Assembly (NCBI GenBank): GCA_026770585.1 | Contig: MU646845.1 | Span: 149,801 to 183,012, forward strand | Direction of reading: 5' to 3' | Source of the DNA: Baffinella frigidus | Lineage: Eukaryota; Cryptophyceae; Cryptomonadales; Baffinellaceae | Length of the DNA stretch: 33,212 nucleotides | Part shown: positions 24,765-32,937 of the stretch, piece by piece | Layout: every line of letters starts with the position of its first letter | Position numbering within the stretch: position 1 is the stretch's first letter | Notes under the pieces: generated by a model | What the model was told of the DNA's origin: nothing | What the model saw: the letters and a program-made list of their open reading frames with translations, nothing else | Databases searched by the model: none | Translations under genes and position numbers: made by a program

Positions 24765-25376
24765 TCAGGATCGAGCGTGTGCATATTTGCGGTGGGTCGA
24801 CAGGTTGCTGGACTGCGAGAAGGCCTTGTCGCAGGTGGTGCAGACGTAGGGGCGGTCGCCGGTATGGGTGCGCATGTGGAGAGTCAGGCTGCCGGACGTC
24901 GCGAAGGCCTTGGGGCATGTGGTGCAGGCGAAGGGGCGGGCGCCGGTGTGGCTGCGGATGTGCCTCGTGAGGTCGCTGGCATCCGAGAAGGCCTTGCCGC
25001 AGGTGCCGCAGGCGTAGGGGCGGTCGCCGGAATGGATGCGGGTGTGAGTCAGGAGGTTGCTCGACGTAGAGAAGGCCTTGCCGCAGGTGGTGCAGGCGTA
25101 GGGGCGGGCGCCAGTATGGCTCCGCATGTGAGTTTTCAGGTGGGTGGACTGCGAGAAGGCCTTGGCACAACGCGTGCAGTTATAGGGGCGTTCCCCAGTA
25201 TGGGTGCGCGTGTGTTATGTGAGGTGACTGGGCGTCGAGAAGGCCTTGCCGCAGGTGGTGCACTCAACGTCCAGCTTGCCCTTCGCCCCACCCCGCCCCT
25301 TCTTGCTCGTCGCAGCAGGGCCCCCACCCCCTCCGTCAGTAGGAGACGCGTCCCGGCCCCGCTTGCTTGCGACCAT
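24765..25376 (-). pseudogene. C2H2 zinc-finger protein, six fingers, in-frame TAA at codon 54
   Basis: Paralogue of the 13129-13986 gene. The start at 25376 is chosen because the N-termini align (MV, Gly/Ser/basic linker, GAKGK against GAKGN, LDVECTTC against LDLECTTC), although an upstream Met exists at 25454. Six fingers with TGERPY/SGDRPY linkers follow in one frame to the stop at 24765; the last is CTTCDKAFSQSSNL..AH. The frame is intact except for TAA (25215-25217) inside finger 1, between HLT and HTRTH, where finger helices usually carry Lys, Gln or Arg. It is three fingers shorter than its paralogue. Everything after the stop is well preserved, so the break is recent, or the TAA is read through or recoded, or translation begins at an internal Met (25127). 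Function would be DNA binding; I treat it as a probable pseudogene. Confidence 0.8.
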
Positions 25377-25395
25377 CGCTTGATCAACTGGCATG

Positions 25396-25480
25396 TCTTG
25401 CGCCCTCTGCGGCCAGCGTCTGGTCAAAACAGCACCTCCTCCACAAAAATGCAAGTTCTCGTTGAACTTGCTTCAAGATA
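25396..25480 (-). other. Conserved 5' flank of the six-finger copy
   Basis: GTCTTGCGCCCTCTGCGG (as at 14000-14017), then GTCAAAACAGCACCTCCTCC (as at 14432 and 14948). It is contiguous here, but split by SINE-like and other DNA upstream of the nine-finger gene. Confidence 0.55.
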
Positions 25481-25519
25481 GTTCCAAATATTTGTTCCGC
25501 GAGATTGTTGACGTCAAGG

Positions 25520-25746
25520 CCACACAGCAGGCTACAAAGAGATTTCTTGAATAACCCGGAATTGGATTATCCATAGACCCTACCCACACAGCGGGCTACG
25601 AAGGGATTTTCGTCCCATTTTGGGCCGAGTTTCCGTTACCTTATCCGTAGGAACCCCCCCTCATGTCCCTACGGACTGCCTGCCGTAGGTTCCTAGGTCT
25701 GATCGCTTAGGGGTTATTCAAAATCCCTTCGAAGTCCGCTGTGTGG
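25520..25746. mobile_element. Family 3 MITE, compound or nested copy
   Basis: Outer ends CCACACAGCAGGCTACAAAG and CCCTTCGAAGTCCGCTGTGT. A second left end, CCCACACAGCGGGCTACGAA, starts near 25582, so one copy is apparently inserted in another. The core has GTAGGAACCCCCCCTCATGT and GCCTGCCGTAGG. Confidence 0.75.
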
Positions 25747-25841
25747 TAGGCACCCCCGCCCGATCACTGATTTTATGGAGTTATCCGACAGATACCTTCG
25801 CCACGCTTTATCGCCAACCACCAGCAACCGGAAGTGAATCA

Positions 25842-25989
25842 GATCTCATGGGGAAACGGTTTTAATCTAGAACTTTTGATTCAACGAAAATTACTACACG
25901 AATGCTTTAATATTACTAGTAAAACTCGTTATGTGTAGTGAATTTCATTGCCAGCAAGTTTTAAATTAAAACCGTTTCCCTGTGAGATC
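25842..25989. mobile_element. MITE, ACTACAC-core palindromic family, copy
   Basis: Ends GATCTCATGGGGAAACGGTT and AACCGTTTCCCTGTGAGATC. Arms continue TTTTAAT; the core is CGAAAATTACTACACGAATG against TGTGTAGTGAATTTCATTGC. Confidence 0.8.
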
Positions 25990-26035
25990 GGGGGGGAGGT
26001 GGTTCATTATTTCCACCAAGAGTCTACTCCGAGAT

Positions 26036-26140
26036 TATCCCTCAAGTGGCCAGTAGGCTCATACGCCCTACCGTAGGGCCCTAGGACCTGCCTAGGACCT
26101 GGCGTGGGTCGTTTAAGACCCCCTGGCCACTTAAGGGGTA
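26036..26140. mobile_element. Family 1 MITE, full copy
   Basis: TATCCCTCAAGTGGCCAG and CTGGCCACTTAAGGGGTA; core CCTACCGTAGGGCCCTAGGA. Confidence 0.9.
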
Positions 26141-26232
26141 TCTTGGCGGAAAAAATGACTCAACTCTGTCCCGATCTGGTTCTCTGCGGGTTGCTGGTGG
26201 AACCACCAGCCCTCCCACGTGGCTCAAATTCA

Positions 26233-26367
26233 TCTCCACAAAAGTATTAATTAATTGCTTTTGGCGCAACGAATTTTACTACACAAACGCTCTACTATTA
26301 CTTTTATGAGCAAATCGTGTAGTAATTTTCGTTGCCGAAAAGCAATTAATTAATACGTGTATGGAGA
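26233..26367. mobile_element. MITE, ACTACAC-core palindromic family, copy
   Basis: Arms CTCCACAAAAGTATTAATTA..GCTTTTGGCGCAACGAATTT and the complement ending ATACGTGTATGGAG. Core ACTACACAAACG / ATCGTGTAGT. Confidence 0.8.
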
Positions 26368-26370
26368 TTA

Positions 26371-26465
26371 AAATAGTGCCCTGGAAGGTCTCCGATTTTA
26401 CCTTGGATCGGAGTCACTTTTGACCCCGATCCAAGGTAAATCGAAAATACCCCAAAGCACTATTT
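26371..26465. mobile_element. Hairpin element, AAATAGTGCC ends
   Basis: AAATAGTGCCCTGGAAGGTC, CGATTTTACCTTGGATCGG on the left; CCGATCCAAGGTAAATCG, CCCAAAGCACTATTT on the right. About 41-bp arms with a 14-bp loop. Confidence 0.75.
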
Positions 26466-26489
26466 GAGCCACCTCCAAGGGCTAGTGGA

Positions 26490-26840
26490 AGGCAACAACC
26501 GAGGGGTGAAGGAGTCGCGGGCAGGGCTCTCACTTGTTTGTCCCACACCCGGCGAACGAGCCCCCATAACCTGGTTCACAGACCATGCTTCAGCGCTTGC
26601 GACTGCACGGACTCCATGCGATTTCGGGGAGTGCTGTGTGGAACCGGGCGATGTTCAGGGTTTAGGTTTTAGGGTTTAGGGTTTAGGGTTTGGGGTGTAG
26701 GGTTTAGGGTGTAGGGTTTAGGGTTTAGGGTTGAGGGTTCAGGCATTCTGCGAGGAGGATTGGGGTCCGGGTACGCGTTCGGGTACGGGTACTCCGTAGC
26801 ACCCTATAGTACTGCCTACCGTAGGGTCCTACGCACTACC
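26490..26840 (+). repeat. Duplicated segment, copy 2 (pair with 17900-18088)
   Basis: ACCGAGGGGTGAAGG, GGGCAGGGCTCTCACTTGTT, CCCACAC, then, after a telomere-like block, GGTACGCGTTCGGGTACGGG. Confidence 0.5.
26652..26743 (+). repeat. Telomere-like TTTAGGG block
   Basis: GGGTTTAGGGTTTAGGGTTT with GTGTAGGG and TTGAGGG variants. It lies between the two halves of a segment that is closer-spaced at 17900-18088. Confidence 0.9.
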
Positions 26841-26955
26841 CGTACCCACACGGTAGGAATGCCCGAGACCGGGTACGCGTTCGGGTACGGGTAGTCCGTA
26901 GCACCCTACGGTACTGCCTACCGTAGGGTCCTACGCACTTCCCGTACCCGAACCT
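26765..26955. mobile_element. Two tandem hairpin elements with CGGGTACGGGTA arms
   Basis: Units about 26776-26852 and 26880-26950. Each starts GGTACGCGTTCGGGTACGGG, has CTACGGTACTGCCTACCGTA (or CTATAGT...) in the middle, and ends with CCCGTACCC. A half copy is at 18025-18088. Confidence 0.75.
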
Positions 26956-26972
26956 GGTTGGAGCTGGATTGC

Positions 26973-27103
26973 ATATGTGGATTTCCAAATAAATAAAAAG
27001 GTTTCAATGAAATCACTACGCGACTGCTTTAATATTACATGTCAAGACCATTATGTGTAGTAAATTTCATTGCCCAAGTTTTTTATTTAAAAACTCTTCC
27101 ACA
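26973..27103. mobile_element. MITE, ACTACAC-core palindromic family, copy
   Basis: TTTCCAAATAAATAAAAAGG, TTTCAATGAAATCACTACGC on the left; GTGTAGTAAATTTCATTGCC, AAGTTTTTTATTTAAAAACT on the right. Confidence 0.65.
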
Positions 27104-27159
27104 TTAGATTCTAAGAGGAGGCTCGCAGGCTGAGATCAGGGCTTGATAAAAAAAAAGTA

Positions 27160-27198
27160 GAGCCTGGTGGGAGTTAAAGAACCTAACAGACCTAACGG
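27160..27198 (+). mobile_element. SINE-like tail remnant
   Basis: GTGGGAGTTAAAGAACCTAA then CAGACCTAACGG. It forms the left edge of the duplicated segment at 27197. Confidence 0.5.
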
Positions 27199-28139
27199 AG
27201 TGCGGACATCGTTCGGGTTTCAGGGTTCAGGGTTCAGGGTGCATGGTTCAGGGTTCAGGGTTCAGGATTCAGGGGTTCAGTGTTCAGTGTTCAGTGTTCA
27301 GTGTTCAGTGTTCAGTGTTCAGGGTTCAGAGTTTACCCCGCCACACCAGGTGGCCGATCCTCTTCCGCCACTTTCCTCCTGTTGTCAGGTCCGCGTGATC
27401 AGAATAGTGTCAGAGCTGCATTGGCCTGCAATCTGTCGAAGAGTTGGGCGCTGTCGCCAGAGGGAAAAAGATCCACCTTGTGGTGCAGGGTCAGGCAAGA
27501 CAGGCAACGAGGGGCGGGGGGGGGGCTGACCCTTGCGGGTCGGTGGCGTTTGGACGAATCCCCCCTTTGTTGCGAAGAAGAACCTGTCTTGGACGCAGAG
27601 AAGCAGATTCAGGATCAGACTCCCCCGCACGTCCGGCGGCACATCGAGAGAAGGGTGGCGATCAGCACTGTAGATGACACGATCTCTGGCAAACGATCCG
27701 GTTGACCATTTGCACCGGACCAAGGAACGCTTCCTCATCTCCTTCTCTCCTCGCAGCAGGATCGGGGGCCGCACCTGCCCTGGAACATCCGCCGCCCCAT
27801 CCCGCCCCCACAGCCCCCCACCACCATTTAGACGTAGACATCGTCTCCCTCTGCAGGGGCCCCCCAACGCGGTGGGAACGCTGCGGGCGACGCTGGCGGC
27901 AGATGTGTTGGAGGCGCTGGGCGAGATGCCCGAAACGAGGAGAGCAAGCACCACGGCGGAGCGCAGCGCAGGTTGCGGCGCGTGGAGCCTGCGCGCTGGC
28001 GTCGGCGGCGTCTCCGGCAGGGGTTCTGAGAGTCGACAGCGTCTCGTGGCCGCTTGGTCGGCGTCCTCGCCGCGTGCAACGGCCATGATTTCCAGGTTTT
28101 CGCAGAGGATCCGATTGTAAAGCGACTCGTTTGTAAAGT
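27197..28139 (+). repeat. Segmental duplication copy 2, possible decayed gene
   Basis: Collinear with 18827-19783. TTCAGGG/TTCAGTG repeats occupy about 27216-27330. The conserved plus-strand frame PNAVGTLRATLAADVLEALG..GSESRQRLVAAWSASSP runs at about 27674-28120; the first half (WCRVRQDRQRGAGG) is in a different frame and stops at 27705. A TTCTCTCCTCGCAG acceptor-like site at about 27756 is shared with copy 1. No recognised domain. Either a spliced gene pair or two pseudogenes. Confidence 0.6.
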
Positions 28140-28208
28140 CACCCCGCTTGCTTTACCGTGGTGTGTCGTGTTTGTCAATTTATTACACCTTGTTTTCCCC
28201 AGGACCTC

Positions 28209-28292
28209 CGATGCTTTCTCTGCAGTCCTTTCTACGGAAGGGCGTGTCGTTGGCATATGTTGGGAGCATTTAGAACCTAAAGGACCTAAAGG
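28209..28292 (+). mobile_element. SINE-like type B tail fragment
   Basis: ATGCTTTCTCTGCAGTCCTT to AGAACCTAAAGGACCTAAAG. Confidence 0.75.
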
Positions 28293-28393
28293 AGCCCTCA
28301 CGTCTCGTCCCACCTGTCCACCTGGCGTACAGCGGTCGTGTTTAACAATTGAGTAAACCTTGTTTTCCCCCTAAAGGACGATCCATATAAAGG

Positions 28394-28723
28394 ATCCTCT
28401 GTACAGGGGAGGGGGGCTTGATGTGATCCGAAAGGAAGCACGGCCTTTCTGCAGAACCAGTTCCGGTGTCCGCCTATGTTGGGAGCTCGAAGAACCTAAA
28501 GGACCTAAAATTTATCCGGGTGTGTGTTAACCAACGCCCGATGAGTATACCCTTAAAGGACCTAACGGACCAAAAGGACCTAAGGAACCCTTTACCGGTT
28601 TCTGCCGCGGTCCTTCTGCACTGGGGGGCCTGATGTGATCCGAAAGGAAGCATGGCCTTTCTGCAGGATACGTTCCGGTGTCCGCCTATGTTGGGAGCTC
28701 GAAGAACCTAAAGGACCTAAAGG
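28394..28723 (+). mobile_element. SINE-like type A tails, two tandem copies
   Basis: Tail units 28394-28510 and about 28599-28723, each with GATGTGATCCGAAAGGAAGC and TGTCCGCCTATGTTGGGAGC. Between them (28549-28590) is a longer ladder of GGACCTAA-type tail units. Confidence 0.75.
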
Positions 28724-28808
28724 ATTGATCGCGGCGATACGCTAGTTTCGGTTAACTTGCTGTGGTTGTTTCTGACGCGTGAATTGTCATTAATTCTGCT
28801 GACTTCCG

Positions 28809-29173
28809 TCCATTGGTCGAAACCTCTACACATCCACCTTTCTCTCTCTCAGCTTTGCTGACTTCCGTACATTGGGGGAAACCTCTACATTTGCTTGGTT
28901 TGACATCTGAGGTATCCGTGGTTGGAGCTCCTATGAGCTTAACGATAGGATACCATGTGGGCCTTCAGCCGACGCGTGGTCCTGGTGTGTGTGTGAGTAT
29001 GGGAACGATGTCGTATACCCTCACATGCCCGATGAGGATACCCTTTAGCCGGTTTCTGCCGCGATCCTCTGTACAGGCTTGATGTGATCCAAAATAAAGC
29101 ATTGCTTTTTTACAGAACTAGTTCCGGTGTCCACCTATGGTGGAGTTAAAAGATGCTAACAGATCTAAAGGAG
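28809..29173 (+). mobile_element. SINE-like repeat, near full length, type A tail
   Basis: From the 5' CATCCACCTTTCTCTCTC and CTGACTTCCGTACATTGGGG through AGGATACCATGTGGGCCTTC to GATGCTAACAGATCTAAAG. More diverged than the 23074 copy. Confidence 0.75.
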
Positions 29174-29212
29174 AAAGAAGCTCCTGGCCCAGTTGAGATC
29201 CGAAGAAACGCG

Positions 29213-29920
29213 TTTGGGGTTTAGAGTTTAGGGTTTAGGGTTTAGGGTTTAGGGTTTAGGGTTTAGGGTTTAGGGTTCAGGGTTGAGGTTTGAAGGTTGA
29301 GGGTTCAGTGTTCGAGGCTTGGGGTTTAGGGTTTATAGTTTAGGGTTTCGGTCTTGGTTTAGGGTTTAGGTCTTGAGGTTTAAGGTTTAGGGTTTAGGGT
29401 TTAGGGTTTGGGGTTTAGGGTTTAGGGTTTAGGGTTTAGGGTTTAGGGTTTAGGGTTTAGGACTTGGGGTTTCGGTTTTAGGTTTAAAGGTTCAGGTTTT
29501 AGAGTTTAGGGTTTCAGGGTTTAGGGTTTGTGGTGTACAGCTTAGGGTTTAGGGATTAGGGATTAGGGATTAGGGTTTAGAGTTGAGGTTTTAGGGTGTA
29601 GGGTGTAGGGTGCAGGGTTTACGGTTCAGGGTTTACGGTTGAGTGTTGAAGGTTCAGGGTTTACGGTTTAGGGTTCAGGGTTTAGGACTTAGGATAAAGG
29701 GTTCAGGGTTTCGGGGTTCAGTGTTCAGGGCTCGGGGTTTAGGGTTTGTGTTTCAGGGTTTAGTGTTTAGGGTTCAGGGTTTAGGGTTTAGGGTTCAGGG
29801 TTTAGGGTTTAGGGTTCAGGGTCTGGTGTTTGGTGTTTAGGGTTTAGGGTCTAGGGTTTGGGGTTTAGGGTTTAGGGTTTAGTGTTTCAGGGTTTAGGGG
29901 TCAGGGTTGGTTTAGTCTTT
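29213..29920 (+). repeat. Large interstitial telomere-like tract, left part
   Basis: Hundreds of bases of TTTAGGG with TTCAGGG, TTGAGGG, GTGTAGGG, GATTAGGG variants, G-strand on plus. Frames such as 29643-29840 (GFRVQGLGFRVQG) only translate the repeat. Confidence 0.95.
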
Positions 29921-30076
29921 TCTGGGGCTACTACCCCAATAGGATCATCCACTCACCCCCCATAGCCTCGTGAGGGGGAGTCTGGGGATAGTACCCCATG
30001 TAGGATCCCGGAGTGACTTCCCCTCACGAGGCTATGGGGGGTGAGTGGATGATCCTATTGGGGTAGTAGCCCCAGA
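29921..30076. mobile_element. 156-bp palindromic element inside telomere-like DNA
   Basis: Arms of about 63 bp (29921-29983 and 30014-30076) are inverted with one mismatch, starting TCTGGGGCTACTACCCCAAT. The loop (about 30 bp) contains a variant of the arm end (TGGGGATAGTACCCCA). Telomere-like repeat continues directly on both sides. Confidence 0.9.
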
Positions 30077-30722
30077 TGTTTAGGGTTTGGTGTTCATAGT
30101 CTGGGGTTTGGGGTTGAGGGTTGAGGGTCGAGGGTTTATTGTTCAGGCTTTGGGGCTGAGGGGTTAAGGTTTGGAACTAAGAGTTTGGGGTTGAGGGTTC
30201 AGGGTTTGGGGTTCAGGGTTTAGTGATTAGGGGATAGGGCTTAGGGTTTAGGGCTTAGGGTTTAGGGTTTAGGGCTTAGGGTTTAGGGTTTAGGGTTGAG
30301 GGTTGAGGGTGGAGGGTAGAGGGTGGAGGGTTGAGGTTTCAGGGTTCAGGGATTAAGGCTTAGGGTTCAAGGATTTAGGGTTTAGGGTTTAGGGTTCCGG
30401 GTTCAGGGTTCAGGGAATAGGGATTAGGGTTCAAGGTTTAGGGTTTAGGGTTCAGGGTTTTGAGTTTAGGGTTCAGGGTTTTGGATTAGGGTTGAGGGTT
30501 GAGGGTTTAGGGTTTAGGGTTTAGGGTTGAGTTTTTTTGTTCAGGGTTCAGGGTTTAGGGTTCAGGGATGAGGGATGAGGGTTCAGAGTTTAGGGTTTAG
30601 GGTTTCGGGTTCAGGGCTTGGGGTTCAGGGTTTAGGGTTTAGGGTTTAAGTTTTAGGATTTCTGATTTCGGGTTCAGGGTTTAGGGTTTAGGATTCAGGG
30701 TTCAGGGTTCAGGGTGTCGGGA
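30077..30722 (+). repeat. Large interstitial telomere-like tract, right part
   Basis: Continuation of 29213-29920 with more GGGTTGAGGGTTGAGGGT and GGGTTCAGGGTTCAGGG variants. Confidence 0.95.
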
Positions 30723-31140
30723 ACAGGTTGTGGGGTAAGGTTGTACTCCTTTACTTGACCGGAGCGAACCGAGCCTGCATAGGCGGTCAAGTTGCAACAA
30801 CGACGAGAGATGGTTGGGGAGCCTCACGCAAATTAACTGAATTGGGCAGGTTATGTACCGAAAGGGTAGCTTATTTAGGTCCTGCTAGAAGCAGGACCTA
30901 CATGGAGGTGTGCGCCAGACTTCTGACGTGAAGTCTTTTGATAGTCTCGGTTTTCTGATGGTACAAATCTGGGGTTGGTCACATGGCTCACAGCAAAGGC
31001 TGAAGATCTCTCACTTGACTTCATCACGCCATCCCGCCACCCTCCGGATTCCAGTCGCGCACAGCGAAGGTTAGGATTACTGATTACTGATCCTTTGAGG
31101 ATTTGTTTTAGGAGGTCCTTTAGGTCAGAGAGCGTTTTTT
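30723..31140. other. Unique region upstream of the TRAF-like gene
   Basis: No confident gene; the 67-residue frame at 30728-30931 has no known motif. It includes a perfect stem-loop at 30876-30900 (10-bp stem, TAGGTCCTGC, loop TAGAA) and a remnant of the GGTCCTTTAGGTC repeat tail near 31113. Confidence 0.4.
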
Positions 31141-31211
31141 TTAGCGTTTGACCAGCCCGACGTTCTTAAAGCTCCATAACTGAGTGAGTCCCCGATCACC
31201 AAGTGTCAGGG

Positions 31212-32937
31212 ATGCGGATCGATCCCACATGGCTGGAGGACGGCAAGGACATGGCCCAGTGCCCTGTGTGCAGAATGGTTCTGGATGAGCCGACCGTTGG
31301 CTGTCCCGAGGGACACGCGTTCTGTCGCAGTTGTTACGTGCAATCCCTCTCCAGAAGAAAGCACTGTCCCATGTGTAACCACACCACAAACGCGAGCAAG
31401 CTGGTGAGGTGCCGCCCGCTCGAGGACCTCATCGGTCAGCTGCGGGTGCGCTGCAAGCACGGGCTCGAGGATGGCATCGAACCGGAAGCTCAGCGCAAGC
31501 TAGAGCCGCTGGGGTCGATGGGCACGGCCGACTTGCGCAAGGAGCTCGAACAACGCGGCATGAGCTGCAAAGGCCGCAGGGGCAGGCTGGTTGCGCGCCT
31601 GAAGGAGCACCGGCAACACCATACCCTGGATTGTGAGTGGAGGGTGGATTGTGAGTGGATGGGGAAGGTGTGCGATCTCCCCAGACACCTCGCAGAGAGC
31701 TGCAGGTACGAGCCTGTCGATTGCCCCAACTCAGTAACGGGCTGCACGGAGTCAGTGCTGCGCAAGGACGCAGCCCGCCACGCGTCGGAGACATGCGCGT
31801 ACCGCAAGAGAAGCTGCGAGCACTGCAGCGCCCTCTTTCCGGCGCGCGACCTGCCGGAGCACAAGGGCTGCTGCCCGGAGGCGCACATCGAGTGCCCGAA
31901 CGCGGGATGCGGCGAAACAGTGCCGAGACGCAGTATGCCGGATCATCGGGGGGGGTGCGGGCGAGAGGAGGTAACCCTAAACCTTAACCCTAAACCCTCA
32001 ACCCTAAAACCTAAACCCTAAACCCTAAAACCTAAACCCTAAACCCTAAACCCTCAACCCTAAACCCTCAACCCTAAACTCGAGACCCCAAAGCCTAAAC
32101 CCTTAACCCTAAACCAACTCCAAACCATAAACTCCAAACCTTACACCTTAAACCTCAAACCTTAAACCCTAAACCCTGAACCAGGTGGAGTGTCCGTGCC
32201 CTGGGTGCGAGGAGCGGATGGCGCGGTCGGAGGTGGAGGAGCATGTGGAGGCGTCAGGGGCGGTGCATCTGCGGCGCGCTTGGAGGAGGGTGGCCGAGAT
32301 GGAGAGCACGATCGCTCAAGCGGAACACGCGACCGTGGAGCATGCAGGAGCGATCGTAAAGCACGCAGACATGATGAAGGCGCAGGAAGAGTTGCTCCTT
32401 CGTTGCGATATCCAGATCGCTGCGCTGAAACATGAGGTTGCTGGGCTGATTGCCAAGCAGGGGCAGGATCTCGCAACGATGACCGCCGGGCTTAGCGCGT
32501 GGAGCAGGGTGGCGGAAACGGAGGAGACGGTGATGGAGCAAGACGACACGATCGAGGAGCAGAGCAGAGTTATTGAAGGGCTGCAGAGGGCCCTTCAAGC
32601 GCTCACGCACGTGTTCACATGGAGCACCGACACCTCGTGGAGTGTCAAAACGTCTGGATCGTTTACATTCACGGACGGGGTGCGTGGGCACTGTCGGACC
32701 GGCAAACCAGCGGGGGCAGCAGCTGGGGTGGTCAAGAGATGGATGGGCTTCCAACTCGAGGAGGGGCCTGCTGGCTGCACCATGCACTTCAAGTGCTCCA
32801 TCCTGGACAAGAACGACACGGTTCTCCGCGTCGTCGGCCTCCCGGAGTGGGGGGACTTCCAGAAGCCTCCCGACAAAATCCCTGAGACGGGGTGGGGAGC
32901 GATCTTCAAGCTGACGGAAACAGACAAGGCGGGCGCG
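31212..32937 (+). CDS. RING / SAP / TRAF zinc-finger / MATH-like protein, 3' partial
   Basis: Candidate E3 ubiquitin ligase or TRAF-like adaptor. Exon 1 is 31212-31970 (253 codons), exon 2 is 32185-32937 (251 codons), both phase 0; the gene continues past the window. The ATG at 31212 is the first Met after an in-frame TGA at 31185. Residues 17-55 form a C3HC4 RING (CPVC, GCPEGHAFCRSC, CPMC). Residues about 103-133 resemble a SAP motif (DLRKELEQRGMSCKGRRG). Residues 141-275 hold TRAF-type Cys/His fingers; one is split by the intron, with H245/C249 in exon 1 and C256-C261-H273 in exon 2, which confirms the splice. Residues about 285-393 are a likely coiled coil, and 395-504 a MATH-like domain (FTWSTDTSWSV, MHFKCSILDKNDTVLRVV). 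SAP motifs usually bind nucleic acid, so a nuclear role is possible. The substrate is unknown. Antisense frames are shadows. Confidence 0.88.
31971..32184 (+). other. Intron 1 of the TRAF-like gene, made of CCCTAAA-type repeat
   Basis: Donor GAG|GTAACC and acceptor GAACCAG|GTGG, 214 nt, phase 0. The whole interior is AACCCTAAACCCTAAAACC-type repeat with CCCTCAA and ACTCCAAACC variants. Without splicing, the exon 1 frame stops at 32021. With splicing, a zinc finger is completed across the junction. AGGT occurs at both edges. Confidence 0.85.

Noticed and set aside
24744-25481. 245-residue plus-strand frame
   Set aside because: Antisense shadow of the six-finger C2H2 copy.
29643-29840. Frame repeating GFRVQGLGFRVQ
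   Set aside because: Direct translation of TTCAGGGTTTAGGG repeats.
31429-31888. Minus-strand frames of 121-132 residues
   Set aside because: Antisense to the RING/SAP/TRAF exon, whose Cys/His pattern and splice-completed finger establish the plus strand as coding.
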